A stretch of 64,000 nucleotides of DNA. Source: Saccharum officinarum (taxonomy: Eukaryota; Streptophyta; Magnoliopsida; Poales; Poaceae). Below, piece after piece: positions 41,708-53,031 of the stretch (the stretch's first letter is position 1; every line of letters starts with the position of its first letter). Location: the NCBI GenBank assembly GCA_020631735.1, contig CM036221.1:17341381-17405380 (forward strand). The letters run 5' to 3'. The position numbers and the translations under genes are program-made. The notes below the pieces were generated by a model that saw nothing but the letters and a program-made list of their open reading frames with translations, did not search any database and was not told the origin of the DNA.

Positions 41708-44536
41708 TCAGCGCCCTCCCCTTGGGATCAGCGGGTCGAGGGGTACGAGCTTGACGTCTTCGGCGGACTCGAAGCTGCCGGCATGGCGTTTTGGGTCGGG
41801 GATCGCATTGGCTAGTCCGTCGAGGTCTGCGGCCAAGATCGCTGACCCAAAAACAGCCTCGCCGTGCTCGACGCACTCGACGTCGCACTCGTAGGCATGT
41901 TCAAACGAGGGCCCTACAGTGATGACACCGTTTGGGCCAGGCATTTTGAGCTTGAGGTAGGTGTAGTTCGGGATCGCCATGAACTTGGCGTAGCATGGGC
42001 GTCCCAGGATAGCGTGGTACGTTCCACGGAATCCGACCGCTTCGAAAGTGAGAGTTTCCTTTCGGAAGTTCGCCGGCGTGCCAAAGCAAACAGGCAGATC
42101 GACCCGCCCGAGGGGTTCCGCCCGTTTCCCTGGCACGACTCCGTGGAAGCCCCCGACGCTAGGCTGGAGGCGCGCTCTGTCGACCCCCAAGAGGTCGAGG
42201 GTCTGAGAATAGATAATGTTGAGGCTGCTTCCGCCGTCCATGAGCACTTTGGTGAGGCGTGTGTTGGCGATGACGGGGTCAACGACGAGTGGATAGACCC
42301 CCGGGTAGGGGACGTAGTCTGGGTGGTCATCACGGTCGAAAGTGATGGCCACCGCAGACCAATCAAGGAAGCGGGGTACTGCCGACTGTACGGAGAAGAC
42401 CTCGCGCCGTTCTCGCTTGCGCTGACGCGCGGAGAGGCAGGTCGAGGGTCCTCCGTAGATCATATAGCAGTCGCGGATCTCGGGAAATTCCCCGTCCTTG
42501 TCGTCACCCTTAGGGTCCTCCCCCTTGTCGTCCTTCTTAGCGCCGGCACCCCCGAAGTACCTGCGCAGCATGTGACAATCCTCGAGGTTATGGTTAGTGA
42601 GTCCTTTGTGGTAGGGACACGGCTCTTTGAGCATTTTGTCGAAGACGCCCCCGCCGGGGGCCTCGAGGTTTCTTGTGCTCGGTAGCAGCGACGAGCTCGT
42701 CGGCCGGGGCCTCGAGCTTGCCCTGCTGGCCTTCTTCTTCTTGCGGTTGTTTCTCTTGGGGCCTCGGGTGGAACTCGCGGGGTCGTCGACCTTCTGCTCC
42801 TCCCTTGCCGGCTCGCCGCCAAAGATCGCACCAACCGCCTCCTCGCCGGAGGCGAAGTTGGTGACGATGTCCATCAATCCGTTGGCAGTGAGCGGGGTGT
42901 TACGGCCCAACTCCCGGACCAACTCCTTACAGGTGGTACCGGAGAGGAAGGCCGTAATCACGTCGGAGTCGGTGATGTTGGGGAGCTCGGTGCGCTGCCG
43001 GGAGAAGCGCCGGATGTAGTCCCGGAGGGACTCATCTGGTTTCTGCTTGCAGCTCCGGAGGTCCCACGAGTTGCCGGGGCGCATGTAGGTTCCCTTGAAA
43101 TTTCCCTCGAACACCCTCACGAGATCGTCCCAGTCGTGGATCTGCCAAGGTGGGAGATCCTCGAGCCAGGCTCGGGCGGTGTCGGAGAGGAACAGGGGGA
43201 GTTGCCGAATGATGGCCCGGTCATCGGTGGCCCCGCCCAACTGACACGCCAAGCGGAAATCGGCGAGCCAAAGTTCGGGTTTGGTCTCGCCGTTATACTT
43301 GGTGAGAGTCGTGGGGGGACGGAACCGAGCCGGGGGCACCGTCTCACGGATAGCCCTACTGAACACCCGAGGGCCTGGAGGTTCGGGTGAAGGGCTACGG
43401 TCTTCCGAGCTGTCGTAGCGTCCGCCCCTGTGGACGTGGTAGCCTCGAGCTACACCGTCACCGTGTTTGCGTGTGCGACGCTCGACGATGTTGCCACGGG
43501 TGTCTCGAGGCTCGCGGTCGTTGGCGATGGGCTCAGGGGCAGGTGCTACCCGGTTTCGCCGGGCAGGCTCAGGATGAACCGAGGCTTCTCTCTCCTGTCG
43601 GGAAGGCTCGAGGGTCCGCTCCGAGGCAGCTTCGCGCCGCCTCGAGGCAGAGCTCTCGGCCTGCTGCATGGCGGCAGTCTCGAGGAGCCCTCGGATTTCG
43701 TCTCGAGCCCGACGGGCGTCAGGGTTTGACGGCTCGGGCATGTTGCGCAGGAGCATGGCAGCGGCGACAACGTTTTGGCTGGCTCGAGTGAAAACCGGGG
43801 GGTCGACCGCCCGGTCCTCGTCGATGCGACGGTTGACGTCGCGAGCCCTCTCACGAGCTCTCCCGCCAAATGCGTGTTCCGCACGCTCACGCTCGAGGGT
43901 TTGCTGGAGGAGATCCAGGTTTTCGCGTTCCTCGTCAAGCTGGTCCTGCAACTCGCGAATCTGTCCGAGCTGCGCTCCTTGATCCGCAAGGAACTGGGGC
44001 TCGTTTCGCTCGGCAGGAAGCTCGACATGAGGGGGCGTGTGCCTTTCCTCGACCGGCTCTTCGTCCTCTGATTCCGAGGTGCTTTCAACGTCGATGTTGA
44101 AGCACTCACGAGTCGGATCATAGGTGTCGTCGGCCGAGTCGGAGTCAGGTGCGCCAAAGTAGTAATATGATGGGGGAATGTGTGGCCGATGCCAACCATC
44201 ACCGAGGTGGTGACGTGGAGAAGCAGTCACACGGGGTTCTGTTTCCGGTGTCTCCGTAGAGTCCCGATAATCAGAAACCGGCGTGGACGCAACGAGGTCC
44301 AGAGTGGAGCGTAGATGGTGTCCGGGGAGTTCCTCATAAGCGCTCATACGAGTGCTCACGGAGGATGCATACACCCGGGCGACCGAGTCTAGTCCAAACG
44401 GGAATAGTGATGGGGACGTCACTGTTCGTGGCGAAATAGATGCTATGGACAGTGGTGTCTCACCGGACGGGGGAGCGGCGGGATTCCTCGTTGGCACGCG
44501 ACCCTCGACCAGGCTCATCCTTCCCAAATCTTCCAA
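41708..44536 (-). pseudogene. Retand gag-protease
   Basis: A 942-residue frame starting 354 bp after the primer site. A disordered acidic N-terminus comes first, then a coiled-coil stretch (about residues 185-235) and the retrotransposon gag domain (PELWLADFRLACQLGG, ARAWLEDLPP, around residues 410-560). A knuckle-like CPYHKG...CHMLRRYF (about 655-680) follows, then an aspartic protease with active-site DGGSSLNII (about residue 785) and ILGRPCYAKFM. The frame itself has no internal stop. It is cut off from RT by a one-base shift near 41715-41725. Confidence 0.92.
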
Positions 44537-44871
44537 AAGGAGATCTGGGCTAGCGCCTGTCTGGGGGGTGCCGGACCGGGGGATCCCATCGCCCTCCGTC
44601 AGGTAGAGACGGTAGTTGTGCTGGGCTCGCCGTCGCCGGGCGGCCCGTGACCGCCTGGAGCGACGGTGCCGGTTGACTGCTCCCCTGGGCTGGGAGAGCT
44701 CGTAATCTTCGTCGGTTGGGTGCCTGGTTGGAGTAGGACCATGTTGTAGCCAGAGCCGAGCGACATGAACTCCAAACTCCCAAACCAGATCACCGTACCC
44801 AACGGGATCGGGCGTTCGGGGTTAGCCATCCAGGAAGAACGGCGACAAAGCGAGGTTTGCACGCAGCGTAC

Positions 44872-44890
44872 CCCTACCTGGCGCGCCAAC
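44872..44890 (-). promoter_or_regulatory. Putative primer binding site of the Retand element
   Basis: On the minus strand GTTGGCGCGCCAGGTAGGG directly follows the 5' LTR. The position and TGGCG-type start fit a primer site. I do not assign the tRNA. Confidence 0.6.
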
Positions 44891-45200
44891 TGTCGGTGTT
44901 CGGACCAAGGGGGTCCTAAACCAACGAGTAAATGCTGCGTGACTCTTTCCTGGATGGTGATGCAAGGAGAACACACGGGGGTTTATCCTGGTTCGGGCAA
45001 AAGAAGGCCCTACGTCCAGCGGGGAAGAGAGGTTTGTATTTCCTTGCACCGGGGTGCTCGTGTAGGGGTTACAAGCAGGCGAGAGAGGGTGTCGAGCCCC
45101 AAGTCTCAAAGAGAAAAAGGAGAAAGATGGTTGCTTCACGTTTTTTCCGTGATGCTTCGTGTTTTTTCTTCCCCCTCCCCTTTGGTTCGCCCTGGCCTGC

Positions 45201-45210
45201 CTTTTTATAG
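45201..45210 (-). promoter_or_regulatory. TATA box in the Retand 5' LTR
   Basis: The minus strand reads CTATAAAAAG within GCCCTATAAAAAGGC, well placed inside the LTR for transcription towards gag. Confidence 0.65.
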
Positions 45211-45700
45211 GGCGAGAGGTGGCCAAGTCGAGGGGAGGCTTGAGGCGATGTTTCGTCGATTCCTGTTGAGTTGACTGTAGCGACGTGGCTTCGGGATGGC
45301 CGGCCATCCCTGGGTATCCTGACGCGGTACGGGACAAGAGGGTGAAATGACCCGGAGTGCCAGGCCATACCGTCCTTCGAGCTAAGTCGAGCGTTGGGGC
45401 CGGGTCGAGGCTGGGTCGAGGTCGGATGGATAAGGCCGAATCCCCGGTATCGCGGGGGACGGACCTTGTCTTATCCTCCCTCGAGGGTGACTGATGGTGA
45501 ATAGTGCGCGGTATGGTGGATACAGTGACGGCTTTCACCTCCCATCACGGGATGGGCGGTAAAACAGTGAGACTTGACGTGGGTATTGTTCCCGCGTTGA
45601 CCCATGCCGTAGCCATGTCGGTCGGTGGTAGTAGGTAACCGCATTGAATGCTATGGCTTTTGTCCCGGGTAGGTAAAGAAAGGGCGTCGAGGGGCCGGAG

Positions 45701-45930
45701 CGCGGTCGAGGCGCCCCGTCGAGCGGGCCTCGTACGAGTCGGAGCCGGGACGCGGTCGAGGCGCCCCGTCGAGCGGGCCTCGTACGAGTCGGAGCCGGGG
45801 CGCGGTCGAGGCGCCCCGTCGAGCGGGCCTCGTACGAGTCGGAGCCGGGGCGCGGTCGAGGCACCCCGTCGAGCGGGCCTCGTACGAGTCGGAGCCGGGA
45901 CGCGGTCGAGGCGCCTCGTCGAGCGGGCTA
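45701..45930. repeat. 50-bp tandem repeat in the LTR, about 4.6 copies
   Basis: Units begin CGCGGTCGAGG at 45701, 45751, 45801, 45851 and 45901. They are almost identical, GC-rich, and upstream of the TATA in element orientation, so they could be an enhancer-like U3 array. Confidence 0.95.
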
Positions 45931-46004
45931 TCTTTTCTACTGGTTTCGGTTTTTGTTAGTGTTTTGGCGATAGCTGTGGTACCCCCGTACTGTTGGTACC
46001 GACA

Positions 46005-46270
46005 ATTATGTCTTTCCAAAGATTTTCACAATCCAAATTATATCTTCTAATCCAAGATCCTAGTAAGCAAATATTCAATTCTCTAAGACTAGGAATGCTT
46101 AAACCACCATGTCAAGATAAAATGGTAGGAATTATGAGGACATCATTGGGAGATTCTTGGCATTGATTTTGACCAACACATTGAAACTCCAAGCAACCTT
46201 GCTTAAATTCAGAACAATAATTATAGTTAGTAAATCTAGATATCCTCAACCAGACATTCTAAGCACTTCA
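46005..46270 (-). pseudogene. LINE (L1-like) reverse transcriptase remnant
   Basis: The minus-strand translation includes GGLSIPSLRELNICLLGSW followed by IRRYNLDCENLWKDI. This matches the post-RT region of plant L1-type LINEs (usual form: WGGLGI-NL--LN-ALL-KW). Beyond it the coding is decayed. The Retand element has inserted in it, and the other part should lie beyond the gap. Confidence 0.7.
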
Positions 46271-46279
46271 TAATACTAA

Positions 46280-46401
46280 GGGTTTGTTTGGAACGTAAGA
46301 ATTTTATAATAATCATGTAAACATTTCATAGAAATCAATTCAATATCGTAGCAAAAACAAAGGAGCATAAAAAAAGTTTTCGTATTCCAAACAATGTACA
46401 A
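46280..46401. mobile_element. Short MITE with GTTTGTTTGGAA ends
   Basis: The left end GGGTTTGTTTGGAACGTAAG pairs with the right end, inverse TTGTTTGGAATACG. It is non-coding and AT-rich, and lies 120 bp upstream of the F-box promoter. Confidence 0.5.
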
Positions 46402-46517
46402 AAAAAATGAAACTAACAAAAGCATAAAAAAATGTGTAACTAAAATTTAGATAACAATATAGGGCCTGCTTGCTGCAGATATTTTTGGTTGCAGCTGCAA
46501 AAAAGATCTAGGGTTAT

Positions 46518-46525
46518 TATAAATA
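46518..46525 (+). promoter_or_regulatory. TATA box of the F-box gene
   Basis: TATAAATA, 123 bp upstream of the ATG at 46648. A plausible core promoter with a leader of about 95 bases. Confidence 0.65.
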
Positions 46526-47561
46526 GACCTGGGCTTAGGGAAAAAAAAATTTAATTGACACGCTATCCACACCTTCACAAGTCACAGGTCCGACTGGCTG
46601 ACCCAGCACTAGCAGGGCAACCAACCTACAGACCCAGCAAGCACCCCATGGAGGAGGAGCCGCCGCCGCCGCCGCCACTGCCAATGGTGCGCGCTCCACC
46701 GGCGCTGCCGGACGAGCTCGTGGAAGAGGTCCTCATCCGCTCCCCGCCGGATGATCCCGCCAGCCTCGTCCGCGCCGCGCTGGTCCCGCCTCGTCTCTGC
46801 CCGCGCTTTGCGCCGCCGCTTCCGCGACTTTCACCTCCGGCACCGAGCTGCCCCGATGCTTGGCTACTTCCGCAACGTGTGCGAGGTCAACAGCTCCTGC
46901 TCCGCCCGCCCCGCCCGCTTTTCCGGCTTGGTCCGCACCTCCGCGTCCTGCCCGCCCCTCAACATCCAGCGCCGCTGGCTCGCGATCGACGCGCGCGGCG
47001 GCCGCGTCCTCCTCCACCGCGACGACGCGGTTCCTATGGGGATTCGCCTCGCCGTCTGGGATCCGCTCTCTGCCGCCGCCGGCGGCTACCTGGAGCTGCC
47101 CGTCCCCATCCTGCCGCAGCGCCCGCGCAGCTGGAATGCCGCGCTGCTGTGCTGCGACCATCACGGCCTCCAGGACCACGCCGACGTGCCCTTCCGCGTC
47201 GTTCTGGTGGGCACGGACCCCGAGGGGGCCTTCGCTTGCGTTTACTCCTCGTTCGGGCTTGCGGCGTGGAGCGAGGTGGCCTACGCAGCGCAACACCCGG
47301 ACCCTGGTGATGTTGGTGGTGGCCGTATCGCCAGGGTGCGCGGTGCCCTCGTCGGGAACACGCTCTACTTCTTGTTCCAGGACAGGACCAGCATCCTCGA
47401 GTACGACCTGGCCACGGGAGACATATCTGTGATTCCGCTGCCTCCGGCGTCCTATTCGTATATTCGATGGATGCCCATGGTGCTCACGACCACGGAGGAC
47501 GGAGGCCTGGGATTCGCAGGAGTGGCGGACGACAGACTCCACCTCTGGTCAATGGTGCTTA

Positions 47562-47795
47562 AGCCTGTTTGGTTTGGGTGTTAAAGTTTAACAAACACTG
47601 TAGCACTTTCGTCTTATTTGATAAAAAGTTTTTAATCTTGGACTAATTAGGCTTAATAGATTCGTCTCGTAAATTATTCCTAATCTGTGCCGACATGCAT
47701 GCAATTAGTCTATATTTAGTACTCCATTATTTGAAGGAACATTTATGTAATAAGAGTTAAACTTTAACTCCTTCAAACCAAACGGAGCCTTAACT
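47562..47795. mobile_element. Tourist-like MITE inside the F-box exon
   Basis: The inner ends GTTTGGTTTG and the inverse match, extended by TTAAAGTTTAAC on both sides. The flanks carry the direct repeat CTTAAG (47558-47563 and 47796-47801), which includes a TTA target duplication. The core has GGACTAATTAGGCTTAATAG and TTTAGTACTCCAT. Collapsing the two flanking repeats gives continuous F-box reading frame. Confidence 0.85.
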
Positions 47796-48039
47796 CTTAA
47801 GCCCAACGGCGGTGCCCTGGCAACGGGATTTACACAAGGCAGAACAATTGACCTCAGCAGGCTGCCCCCCTCCATCGTTTTGCTTGGATTTGCAGATGAC
47901 GCTGGCATAATTTTGCTGGCAACGATTGATGGCTTAATCTCCGTTGATCAAAAGTCTGGCAGGATCGACAAGCTTGTAGACGGCGGTGACTTCTACCGTG
48001 ATAATTGTATTGTTCCCTTTTTGAGCTTCTACACTCCAG

Positions 48040-48623
48040 GTACGTGGCAGCAAATTGCTTAATTCTTCACTTGCCAGAACGATCAAAATGAAGTAGGATT
48101 TCAGTTAGTGACAGGAATTTATGAACAATGTTGTGTGTGGCAAGAACAATAAGTTTATCACGATCTCGTGTCAAATTAGGACATCTGGTATACATGTTGT
48201 TGATCGATGGATATGGGGGCTTTGACGATTGATAATATTTTGGCCAAGGTTTGTACCTATCTAGCAGATAAAGACCAAATAAGTCATCAACTCATTGCCT
48301 ACATGAGATTTTACCCTCCGGATCGATATTACTGTCATGTCCATCCTTTAACCGTATAAAATATGTTCCTTTGTTGTGAGTTAGCAGTTTTTAACATCAA
48401 ATAAAGAATGTGGATCATATATGCTCAACAAAGAGAGGTGTTTCTCCAGACTTTGAGCCTAACTTATCTTATTGACTTTACTATGCAAGTGTTGTTTGGA
48501 TAACCTTTAGCAGGAACTTGTGGGGCCTTGTGGTTATGAATAAACAAATGTTTCATTGATGGCAAATCCGTGTTTCAATCTGCTGATGCCGTTTTTATTT
48601 CGTGTGTGTTTGTGTTTCTGCAG
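48040..48623 (+). other. Intron of the F-box gene
   Basis: Donor CCAG/GTACGT and acceptor TGTTTCTGCAG. AT-rich and 584 bp. It joins FYTP to ALVTA and a stop in frame. Confidence 0.75.
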
Positions 48624-48640
48624 CACTGGTAACAGCATGA

Positions 48641-50940
48641 GGGGCCAAGTGCGGATGCATAAAGTGCATAGTCCCTCCTAAATCAAGGAGGGATTGTGGG
48701 GTTTGTGGTAGGATCACTCTTGGGATCCATGAATTTGCTGCTGGTTTCTTTTGCTGTCCTCCATGGTTTGAACATTGTGAGGATGGACGAAATATTAAAT
48801 ACTAGAATTAATCATGTTGCTTCCTTGATCTGCATGTCCCAAGTAGTAGTTTGTTAGCGACTGATGTATAATGATGCTATAGTGCCAAGGGAGTCGATCA
48901 GTTGTGTTATTTCCACTAGCATTACTTATTAGTCCTCTAAGTGTACACTGTATTAAATCCAGCAAACATATATGCAATATTATGGAATGGTAAGTGGCAG
49001 CCGTGTTGTAGAAACCCATGGGATGTCTCAACTTCTCCAAGTGATTGCATGCGTCTCTCTAGTGTGTGCCTGTGCGTGGGTGGTGGGTGTGCGATGTTTG
49101 CTAGCCACACTTTACTTTAGTCAAGTACTCAAGTTTGACTAAATTGGCAAATGTTTGTTGGTGGTTAAACTTAAGCAAAATTCTTTTGAGCTCCCTATGT
49201 CATAGAGTAAAAAAGTGTGGCAAGATTTTTTTTAGGCACGACAAACTGTGGCTTCCAATTTTGTAGCCACACTTTTTTTGGCTTGTCACACTTGCATAAG
49301 GTTAATTGTGCATGAGAAGTGCAAGGCCTCTATCTCCTAAATCGGCAAGGAAATGTCCAGAGGCAACCATAAGTTGGGTCTGCGGTTTCCTTCATCAGTC
49401 TTGAGAATTCGTTGTTTTCCTGTCGTTTTGGTGTGCTGGCCTCCATGCTTCCTTGATCATCGAACCCGTTCGCTTCGCTGAAAAGTCATGACTGAAAGTA
49501 CTGTTTGCTGATTTGTTGGGAGAGAAAAACATTGTTCTGGCTAAAAAAACAAGCTGAAAAGTACGGATTATAAGACAAGCGAACATGGTCATTGTGTGAG
49601 AAATTGTTACGCTAATCTCTCATAGCTCGTAAGTTAATAGTACTAGCTTGCTAGTTGGTGTCAAGCTTCTCTGTAGGATTGTAGCCCAAAAGCCCCAGCA
49701 GCATCCTACTCTCTGTTTGGTATCCTCTCAAAGAGAAGCGAAAATACGGTGTGTTTATTCGGACCTTGCGTGCATTGCTATCCTGTATTGCACATTTGTT
49801 TTGTAAGGGTACGCCGATCATTGCTGCATGCATGTAAGAAGACGCGCAGACTGTACACAAACTGCTTAGCAATTGAGAATGAGGATGAATCGCTCATCAG
49901 ATCACGCGATACATCGTAGTAAAATACCCTACTATCAGTGATCTTCTTTTTTTAAGGACAGTTGAATGTTGGGCCGAGCTTCCGGAACCTGAATCGGTGA
50001 GTTTCACACTGCTTCCGGAACCTGAACCTGAATGTTGGCGTGCAGATGTGTTTTCTTCTTCTGAAAACGCTGTCAGGAAATCTGCCCAGTACTGTATCTG
50101 TTATGGAGCAGAGGCGTAAGTTGGTGAGACGTGGAAACATCAGATAGATGGAGAGTTTTGACTAGCCGTAATCACAAGCTCACATGAATGTACTAGTGCT
50201 TCGCAGAAAATGGGTGGATAATAAGTACGTACAGTAGTGGTCACAGGCCCCAGCCCCTGCGCCCTTGGAAAATCTGTCTGCTTGAACACTGCAACGTGCG
50301 TGCGATGACTGATGACACAACACAAGAGTACGTATCGCTTCTCTACATCTGCTTCGTCGCACTCGACGACATACACCGCGTAGTGCGGACACTATGCACG
50401 AACAGTATGACCGAGTGACGGGAACGGGAGTGGCAAATACTTTCGATGCACAGTTTCAGATGTAAATTCGGACGTGACGAGATGGGGATCAAAGGACTTG
50501 GAAGGATGGAACCCAACAGAATTTACACGCCCTCTACTCAAACACCTTATCTTGTTATCCAATAATGCTGCTCAATATCGTATACGGAGTATGTCTTTTC
50601 CACTAGTACGTTTTACACTCCCAGGCAGCAGATTGCTAGCCAAGCCACCAGAAGTAGTCAGCTAGCGAACACATACAGGAACACTGCACTTGAACGAGCA
50701 GTACGCACCAGCCTGCCTACTGCCACACCATGACACACCGATACACCGTTGCGTTGCATCGGAGAAGCTAGAGAAGCAGTAGTAGAGCTGTAGAGGAACA
50801 GCAAACATGTACTCCCACTGTTGCAGCACATGACCCCGGCCTGGGCGTCACCGATGCGGCCAGGAAACGGCAGCTGGAAAGAGACGGATAGACGGCCACG
50901 CCCAGACAGGTGCATTTCCGATTTCCCATCTCATCTCACC
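48641..50940. other. Intergenic, F-box 3' flank, no further gene seen
   Basis: It probably begins with the F-box 3' UTR. It contains the MITE at 49466-49587 and a local repeat CTTCCGGAACCTGAA (about 49979 and 50011). Open frames are short. Confidence 0.5.
49466..49587. mobile_element. Short MITE with GTTCGCTT ends
   Basis: Left CCGTTCGCTTCGCTGAAAAG and right, inverse TGTTCGCTTGTC, surround ATTTGTTGGGAGAGAAAAAC. It is related to the CAGCCGGCTTATCAGC fragments at 8590 and 1495. Confidence 0.65.
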
Positions 50941-51165
50941 TCCCAACCCAAAATATTTCCTCTTCCACCCATCACGTCAAATATTTTGACGCATGCATGA
51001 AGCATTAAATGTAGGTAAAAAATATAACTAATTGCATAGTTTGTCTGTAAATGTCGGGACGAATCTTTTGAGCCTAGTTAGCCCATGATTGGACAAATTT
51101 TGCCAAATAACAACGAAAAATGCTACAGTAATTTTTCACCTATTTTTCGCGAAGTGATCACACCC
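50941..51165. mobile_element. GTGTTCAC-type MITE (reverse orientation)
   Basis: Ends in CGCGAAGTGATCACACCC with a core of GAGCCTAGTTAGCCCATG. It belongs to the family at 22108-22351 in the opposite orientation. The left end is poorly preserved. Confidence 0.65.
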
Positions 51166-51937
51166 TGAGACCTTCTGCACCGGTGTCTGTAAAGGCAACC
51201 GGTATAGCTCCACGTCGGCTTATAGCGTTCGAAAGCAGCTGCAGCGGGGGACGGCAAGCCGGCCTGCATGCGTCTTTCTGCGGCAAATTTGAAGGATACC
51301 GAGGTTACGGTACCGGTCGGACGGCCCCACCACGTGATCGCGAGCGACCAAGCCAGAGAGAGCGTGCGTGCGTGCAAGGAATCTCAATGGCGGGCCCCAC
51401 AGTTTTATCTATCTAAAAAATATTATAAATCATAAACCATAAAACCAAATTAAATTCCGATTGCACCATTAAATTCGTTTCAATAATTTTTTTAAAACTA
51501 AATCTCACATGGATATATTTAGATAAAGTGACAAGTGGGCCCTACAGTGGATAGAGGATGATATAGAGGATGGATGAATGCGGAGAAACTGTATATTTTG
51601 TGATGATTAAGATGGAATATTTCTTTTAGAGGATGAATATAGAGGCCCATGAATATGGATAGCCTGATCATTTTAGTTGCCTCACGCTTAGGCCACGATG
51701 GCAAAAATGACGTGTCTGTCATGTGTGAAGCCTTAAAGACTTTAGAAATCTCTCAACCACGTGTAAGTTTTTTCGTATAGATGTAGATCTAACTAGCGCA
51801 CTAGAATATACGTGTGTGTGGTGGCATGAGGTAGTACGTGAGTTTAGATACTGCAGCATGTGCTTGAAGAGTCTGAGGCTCAAAATCTCATCTCTGAACC
51901 CGACTCGGCGATGTGACCCAACCTAGGGGAATACTAT
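51166..51937. other. Intergenic, no gene seen
   Basis: No supported gene. The repeated GAGGATG motifs at about 51545-51650 suggest another degraded repeat. Confidence 0.45.
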
Positions 51938-52180
51938 GGGTGTGTTCACTTCGGGAAAAATAGGCGAAAAGTTACTGTAGCATGTTTCGTTGTTATTTGG
52001 CAAAATTTGTCCAATCATGGACTAACTAGGCTCAAAAGATTCGTCCCGATATTTACAGACAAACTATGCAATTAGTTATCTTTTTTACTTACATTTAATA
52101 CTCCATGCATGCGTCGAAAGATTCGATGTGATAGGTGGAAGATGAAATATTTTGGGTTTGCATCCCAACTAAACAGGGCC
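51938..52180. mobile_element. GTGTTCAC-ended MITE with TAT target duplication
   Basis: Left GGGTGTGTTCACTTCGGG and right, inverse GGCCCTGTTTAGTTGGG, flanked by TAT on both sides. Confidence 0.82.
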
Positions 52181-52183
52181 TAT

Positions 52184-52411
52184 GGCCTTGTTTTTAGATG
52201 CCAAATTTTCCCCCAAATTTTACTATGCAAAAAGAAGATTTCCCATCACATCAAAATACCGGCACATGCATGGAGTACTAAATATAGATGAAATCAAAAA
52301 TTAATTACACAGTTTAGTTGTACTTTGCGAGACGAATCTTTTGAGCCTAATTAGTCAATGTTTAGACAAAAATTCACAAATACAAACGAAATGCTACAGT
52401 AAAAATCTTTT
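52184..52411. mobile_element. MITE, right end degraded
   Basis: Begins GGCCTTGTTTTTAGATGCC immediately after the previous MITE's target duplication. The core is in reverse orientation (GAGCCTAATTAGTCAATG). The right terminal repeat is not recognisable. Confidence 0.6.
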
Positions 52412-52808
52412 ACCGTGCAGATTTCGGACCTCCCGATTTGGCGTAGCCTTTACTTTTTACTGTTACTCACGGTTTTATTACTGGGACAAGGACGAGGACG
52501 AGTCCGACTGGCATTGCCCGGTCGGCCGTGCCGCCGTGCCGGTGCCGGCCGGGAGGGTACGGAGTACAAGCTGGCTGCAAGCGTGCGTACGGCCCGGCCA
52601 AATGCTCAGTGACTACAGGCGCAGACAGATGCCCGTGGACGGCCCGCGGCGGACGGCTGACGTGCGAAGTCGCCTCGGATAGTAAAGATGCCCGACAGAC
52701 GCGGCGAGGACGAGGACTACGAGTCTGTCGCTGCCACCCCGGCCCTACGACGTGCAAAGTCTATAGCGTGCATGGGCTAGTGCGCCCTACTCGATCGATC
52801 GACGTGGT
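52412..52808. other. GC-rich intergenic stretch, no gene recognised
   Basis: GC-rich with overlapping frames on both strands but no recognisable protein family. Bounded by MITEs. Confidence 0.4.
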
Positions 52809-53030
52809 CTTGCCAAAAATTTTGTAAAATTTTTTAATATTTTTGATCACATCGAATCTTTAAACGCATGCATTAAGTATTAAATATAGATAAAAATAAA
52901 ACTAATTACATAGCTTAGACGAAATGGACGAGACGAATCTTTTAAGCCTAATTAGATCATGATTGGACACTAATTGCTAAATAACAACGAAATTTGCTAC
53001 AATGTCATTTTGCAAAAAAAATTGCAACTA
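52809..53030. mobile_element. MITE, left arm of a head-to-head palindrome
   Basis: A reverse-oriented copy of the MITE that follows, with its left outer end degraded (TTGCCAAAAATTTTG). About 85-90 percent similar to the inverse of 53032-53275 by eye. Confidence 0.75.
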
Positions 53031-53031
53031 A

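Larger units (their letters stand above)
34508..46004 (-). mobile_element. Tat/Retand-type (RIRE2-like) Ty3/gypsy element, 3' LTR missing
   Basis: The minus-strand order is 5' LTR (44891-46004), primer site, gag-protease, RT, RNase H, a second RNase H and integrase, then a 3' region with an oppositely oriented spliced gene running into the gap. The second RNase H domain between the first RNase H and integrase is diagnostic of the Tat lineage. GC content is high, with frequent GTCGAG. Several frameshifts interrupt the polyprotein. It is inserted in a LINE remnant that resumes at 46005. Confidence 0.93.
44891..46004 (-). repeat. 5' LTR of the Retand element
   Basis: 1114 bp, plus-strand ends TGTCGGTGTTCGG and GTTGGTACCGACA. 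It contains a TATA box and a 50-bp tandem array. The next five bases outside are ATTAT, the expected target duplication, but the partner is in the gap. Confidence 0.88.
46648..48640 (+). pseudogene. F-box protein gene, broken by a frameshift and a MITE
   Basis: The ATG at 46648 starts a short proline run, then an F-box (ALPDELVEEVLIRSPPDD followed by PASLVRAAL). The frame then shifts near 46775-46790. The F-box end and the grass F-box associated region continue in the next frame from about 46780 (RLVSARALRRRFRDFH and LGYFRNVCEV). A short direct repeat around GCGCTGGTC suggests a small deletion. Near 47562 a MITE interrupts the exon. Coding resumes at about 47800 in a matching frame (PNGGALATGFTQGRTIDL, VLLGFADDAG). 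The exon ends at 48039. A GT-AG intron of 584 bp (48040-48623) leads to a five-codon last exon ending TGA at 48640. F-box proteins are SCF ubiquitin-ligase adaptors. The target is unknown. Confidence 0.82.

Noticed and set aside
41864..42685. 273-aa plus-strand frame
   Set aside because: Shadow of the Retand gag-protease on the opposite strand, kept open by high GC content.
46555..47310. 251-aa plus-strand frame as a complete protein
   Set aside because: Only its first part is the F-box. After about 46780 the real coding lies in the next frame.
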